The position numbers and the translations under genes are program-made. A model generated the notes under the pieces. It made no database searches and was not told the origin of the DNA. It saw only the letters and a list, made by a program, of their open reading frames with translations. Shown here piece by piece: positions 11,901-14,608 of a stretch of 14,608 bases of DNA. How positions within the stretch are numbered: the first letter of the stretch is position 1; the number at the start of each line of letters is the position of its first letter. The stretch comes from Spirochaetales bacterium (GTDB lineage: Bacteria > Spirochaetota > Spirochaetia > DTKZ01), in the NCBI GenBank assembly GCA_031274005.1, contig JAISQU010000254.1:1-14608 (forward strand), written 5' to 3'.

Positions 11901-14151
11901 CGACGCGGCGGGAAACCGCGCCCTTTTGAATGTGTGGCCCTTTGTTATTGACGCGGACTCCGACCTTCCCCGCGCGGAAGTGAATATCCCCATGGATAAC
12001 GAGGTGCTTATTTCAGATTTTATCATTTCAGGCGTTACCTATGACGATGATAAAATCGCCAGAATCTGGTACAAAATTGATGACGGGGAGGAAACCGCCG
12101 AAGAGGCGGAGAACGCTTATGTTATTCCCATAGCTCTAAAAAGCATGACGGATAACGAGCACACGGTAACGATAATTCCCGAAGACATTTACGGCGTCCG
12201 GGGAAACCCTGTCGTGCGGGCTTTTAGAATTTCTCTGGAAGAGCCCCGCGCCCAACTGAATTTTCCCTCTTTTGAGGACGTAAACCGGGGAGCTCTTGTT
12301 CTGGAGGGAAACGCTTCTGATAAAAACGGCATCGCGAAAGTGCGGGTGTCTCTTGATAACGGCAACAGCTTTAACGATGTAACGGGCACAACCGACTGGT
12401 CGTATCGTTTTGATACCACAATTCTTGAAGACGGAACCCATGTTGTTTTTATTCAGGTGGAAGACGGCTACGGCATACCGGGGCTCTATTCGGGCCTTAT
12501 CGTTGTGGACAATACTCCCCCGGCTCTCTCCCTGGAATATCCCAAAGACGGAATGAAGTCCGTGGGGCCGGTCTACATAACGGGCCAGGCGCAGGACGCG
12601 GGCATTCTGCGGCAAATTTCCATTCGCCTGAGATCTCTTGAGGGGGTTCAGATTCCCGGCGAACTTGCGGAAATCAATCTTGAACCGGGAATACTCCTTA
12701 GCCACAGGATGGACCTTTCTTCGCTTCCTGACGGACTTTACAATATAGAAGTTTTCGCCATAGACAAGGCCGAGAACATTACGAGGGTGTCGCGGAACCT
12801 CGAGCTTGCCCGGAATAATCAGCACAACTATATTGAAACCCTTTACCCCCTTTCCGGCGAGCATTTTCAGGGAAAAGCCAATCTCTACGGGTACACGGGC
12901 GGAGCGGACAAGGCCCAAACCGTTTCTCTTGTCGTAAACGGAATTACCATAGAAACCGTTGCGGTAAGCGGGTCGGGGTTTTTCCGCTTTTCGCTTGACG
13001 GCGAAAAACTTATAGCGGGAGAAAACAAACTGGCTGTCCAGAGCGATTTTGGGGGAGGCGATCTTGTAAAATCCCAGGAGCTTGTTTTGTATTATACCCC
13101 CGCCGGGCCGTGGGTCACGATTGACAGCCTTGCCTTGGGGGATTTTGCTTTCCGGCGGCCTTGGCTGACGGGCAGGACGGGATACGAATTATCCGGGGGA
13201 GAGAAGATTCTGCTGGAGGACGAGGAGACGGCCGACGAAATACGCGACGCGCTTGAAGCGAAAAGCGTAAAAAGCGTGGAGATAAGTTTTGATAACGGAA
13301 AGACTTTTCTGCCCGTGGCCCTTAAAAGTACCGAAGAGTACGACTGGCGCTACCGCCTTGAAACCCAGGACATGGAGCAGGGCCTGCACTATCTGCTTAT
13401 CAAAGCCATCATGGAAAACGGCGAGACGGCCGTTACAAAAACCATTATTCAAACAGACAGGACAATGCCTGTGATCAGGCTGCTTTCTCCCAAAATGGGG
13501 CGCCATTACAACCAGACCCTTGAGTTCAGCGCCCTCGCGAGCGATGATATAGCGCTGGAGGAAGTGTCCTACACCCTGCGTTCGGGGGATAAATCCTCCT
13601 ACGAAATTCCCGGTTTTATTCAGGGGCTGTACCTGGATGTGACGATTCCCCCGGTTGTACGGCTCGGCCTGCCGGGCTCGCCCGGCGCTTTCGCGGGGGG
13701 CGCGACTTTTATGGATTTTGGCCTGGGCCTTACCTTTTTTGATGACAATGTGAAACTTCAGGTGCAGTACGGCTTTATGACTCAGAGCCTGTTTGAGAAA
13801 TTGGGAGGCGAGGGGGAAATGCGCTACGGAGGCACTGTCTACGGCGTCAAGCTCCTGGCTAATATTTTCAGCCTGCCTTTCAGCTATGTCTGGGGGCCGG
13901 ATTATGAGTGGCTGTCCGGCGCGATAGCCGTCGGTGCGAATTTCTCGCTTTTCTCGGAAACACAGAGCGGTTCGCCTACAATGATGTCCGCCATGCTTTT
14001 GCAGATTGAGTTTCCCCGTATATTCGAGAAACTGTCGCTGTACACGGAGTTCCAGTTATGGTTTGTTCCAACGGATGTGGATACCTCAACCTCGGATGTT
14101 TCTACAATGGTTTCCCACATTATTATGGGTTTACGCTATAACATATTTTAG
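8905..14151 (+). CDS. Giant secreted Ig-like repeat protein with C-terminal outer-membrane beta-barrel
   Basis: The 1748-residue product starts with a signal peptide (cleavage likely after A22, VWA-GG). About eleven or twelve bacterial Ig-like modules follow, each starting with a pattern such as DNTAPELTILYP or TPPALSLEYP and containing G-x-A-x-D-D/N-x-G-I and W-S-V-D-G-G elements. They start near residues 79, 175, 273, 368, 812, 907, 1018, 1112, 1204, 1307, 1401 and 1520. Residues 455-810 are more divergent. A Pro/Ala-rich stretch (about 946-976) interrupts one module. From about 1574 to the end lie amphipathic strands with Gly and aromatic girdles (LGLTFFDDNVKLQVQYGFM), ending RYNIF; a terminal Phe is the usual outer-membrane insertion signal. 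About eight strands are expected. GGGAG lies 10 nt before the ATG. It is likely an envelope stalk or adhesin; its ligand is unknown. Confidence 0.85.
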   Translation: MVRNKALLVFSAFFIVNLSVWAGGRQEPETHKVEDPTGFSEKIDISDKEEGMYNFYIEAKDRGGNVYREGPHNIYIDPESDLPVARINNPRENMRIPGNLNIVGTCVDDDAVDHVELVFNDNAEQPARAEGSDFWSYYYDTTGLPDGRHKISVYGVDTNGLKGRPFDIYWHLDRKKPDITLESHPTGALVSGNITLAGKAGDGNGIDSLFWSVDGGLSFLPLDFDLNDEEDTGEFEARLDTRKFQDGPAILWFKAKDLQGSERLYSFLIYVDNTAPELTILYPAEKEPVNGVFVAAGYAGDTVGLKSLSWTLEDESGEFEITVGNPWWVKEFDLRGKKTGEVTLEIRAVDLSDNVTTIRRDIPVNQEADLPTVEILFPQADGVYHGKDLAFQAKAFDDDAVAALLYSVDGGPAAQAEGSGAFRFFIKDLAPGVHRLEVWAKDSFGVEGPRVEVKKFIMSGEKPSLSLGGVRVFADGRNPAVQDYRCGSEFNNEIPTVFTLNIKSGSPIAEISWQFGELAAKTVSLRASADGAGGELVQEIPLPPEIAYGLVPLRISAEDVHGRRSVLEEAIFITDLSVPPLADEHIVDTGSASSGLRLDSLNGESWRPGLIVQIPQNKPGDIPFKAALSLAPQQSVDSAAFTFRDSTTVRASVRRVAGNDYEITANLPELPVGWIPFSLNISVNNGSPLRAAGEFAVVRPLGGRARNIAESFMWIPLPPDSSAELIGTLEDGSFLLGEGDRLVGLYNGKALTGVRIEGEGTSGLSAGIDGYGRVELRANSEGRFGPFRLELTDKNGKSFLTDSYSVIADFAPPSIGVSLDLSGAWVRTSLNPVISAQDTGGLKSLEYSFDAGASWRALPLTAQTAAGETQDIDVTHLEDGRLNILFRAVDEAGRPGYAEFFVHKDTAAPEPQLIVPLSGARVNGMIRLGILVREAGRLLAVAYEAPEPAPQAPAPAGNAQAAAAAERPAPVPVRPAAFLDVMVGTPQMPLTGDMAFSFTDAAGNRALLNVWPFVIDADSDLPRAEVNIPMDNEVLISDFIISGVTYDDDKIARIWYKIDDGEETAEEAENAYVIPIALKSMTDNEHTVTIIPEDIYGVRGNPVVRAFRISLEEPRAQLNFPSFEDVNRGALVLEGNASDKNGIAKVRVSLDNGNSFNDVTGTTDWSYRFDTTILEDGTHVVFIQVEDGYGIPGLYSGLIVVDNTPPALSLEYPKDGMKSVGPVYITGQAQDAGILRQISIRLRSLEGVQIPGELAEINLEPGILLSHRMDLSSLPDGLYNIEVFAIDKAENITRVSRNLELARNNQHNYIETLYPLSGEHFQGKANLYGYTGGADKAQTVSLVVNGITIETVAVSGSGFFRFSLDGEKLIAGENKLAVQSDFGGGDLVKSQELVLYYTPAGPWVTIDSLALGDFAFRRPWLTGRTGYELSGGEKILLEDEETADEIRDALEAKSVKSVEISFDNGKTFLPVALKSTEEYDWRYRLETQDMEQGLHYLLIKAIMENGETAVTKTIIQTDRTMPVIRLLSPKMGRHYNQTLEFSALASDDIALEEVSYTLRSGDKSSYEIPGFIQGLYLDVTIPPVVRLGLPGSPGAFAGGATFMDFGLGLTFFDDNVKLQVQYGFMTQSLFEKLGGEGEMRYGGTVYGVKLLANIFSLPFSYVWGPDYEWLSGAIAVGANFSLFSETQSGSPTMMSAMLLQIEFPRIFEKLSLYTEFQLWFVPTDVDTSTSDVSTMVSHIIMGLRYNIF

Positions 14152-14178
14152 CGGATGATTTGATGGAGTGATACGGCT

Positions 14179-14608
14179 ATGAAAAAGGCAAAATACCCGG
14201 TTTCTTTGCTGGTTATGTTTATAGTGGGGCTTACTACCTGCAGAATGGACATGGGGCTTGGCCCCAGTGTGGACCTTGAGGGGCCTTCTTTAAGTATTTC
14301 AAGCCCGGCGAACAGGGATTTTGTCAACAGTGTTTTTGATATAACAGGTATATGCAGCGATAACGTAAACGTAACCCGCGTTGTTGCCGAAGACATAGAC
14401 ACGCGCCTGATATATCCCGCGGAAATCACCGGGGGAACCTGGCGTATACATATTGATATGCCGACGGACAAATTCAGCCCCGGCTCTGTGGAAAAAACCT
14501 TCCGCATTACCGCCTACGATGCCGCGGGAAATACCTCCAACCTGTCGGTGGCGCAGATTACCCTGAGAGTAGACCTTACGCCCCCCTTTCTTGAGGAGCT
14601 GGCAATAA
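14179..14608 (+). CDS. Ig-like domain lipoprotein (partial, runs off the window)
   Basis: The frame is open from an ATG at 14179 to the window end (143 codons, no stop). The signal sequence has a lipobox L18-T19-T20-C21. The mature part starts with a short linker and then a module of the same kind as in the preceding giant protein: GPSLSISSPANRDFVNSVFDITGICSDNVNVTRV to about residue 125, ending AYDAAGNTSN, with a second module beginning at TPPFLEELA. GGAG (14165-14168) lies 10 nt before the ATG and only 27 nt separate it from the previous stop, so the two form an operon and probably act together in the envelope. The total length and any C-terminal domain cannot be seen. Confidence 0.88.
   Translation, partial: MKKAKYPVSLLVMFIVGLTTCRMDMGLGPSVDLEGPSLSISSPANRDFVNSVFDITGICSDNVNVTRVVAEDIDTRLIYPAEITGGTWRIHIDMPTDKFSPGSVEKTFRITAYDAAGNTSNLSVAQITLRVDLTPPFLEELAI

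Overview
The window looks like a chromosomal segment of a spirochaete, most likely a Treponema-type organism. The evidence is the ribosomal protein S21 sequence (KRFKRMVEKEG, REWKKREYFEKPS), lipoproteins with relaxed lipoboxes, a DUF3842 protein, and a giant Ig-repeat protein that ends in a small outer-membrane barrel. This assignment is inferred from family resemblance, not from a database search. The DNA is fairly GC-rich and the intergenic regions are unusually full of palindromic and dispersed repeats.

Layout. Positions 1-306 hold no gene but contain two hairpin elements sharing the core GGAGC-TCT-GCTCC. On the minus strand follow a DUF3842 protein (307-741), a CDP-alcohol phosphatidyltransferase (860-1678), a tandem 153-bp repeat array (1728-2054), and a nifU-nifS pair for Fe-S cluster assembly (2069-3853). 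A GC-rich, structure-prone spacer (about 3960-4080) separates nifS from a divergent DUF362/double 4Fe-4S protein (4181-5335). Next come two small repeat elements, then rpsU (bS21, 5543-5752), whose best-supported start codon is the non-canonical ATC. A MITE-like element with four hairpins (5753-5912) is inserted exactly at the rpsU stop codon. A lipoprotein gene (5984-6703) converges on a membrane-anchored TPR protein with a degenerate Mrr-like C-terminal domain (6719-8077).

Positions 8078-8904 hold no gene. They contain a promoter for the TPR gene, a MITE-like inverted-repeat element, a second array of the repeat family seen at 1728-2054 but in the opposite orientation, and a near-perfect sigma-70 promoter. 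That promoter should drive a 1748-residue Ig-repeat/outer-membrane-barrel gene (8905-14151) and, 27 nt later, a second Ig-like lipoprotein gene that runs off the window.

Main points of interest: (1) rpsU has an exceptionally strong Shine-Dalgarno, a promoter whose -10 box overlaps the only upstream in-frame ATG, and an ATC codon exactly at the family start position. (2) Two arrays of one repeat family, in opposite orientations, each end in a CGAT-loop hairpin exactly 3 nt upstream of a TTGACA -35 box. (3) A MITE-like insertion sits at the rpsU stop codon with a CTAA target duplication. (4) Several genes lack a Shine-Dalgarno and have -10-like boxes 6-7 nt before the ATG, which suggests leaderless mRNAs. 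No CRISPR array, tRNA, rRNA or intact transposase was found. Apart from the Ig/barrel surface locus and the repeat arrays, no multi-gene system with a clearly new function is visible.
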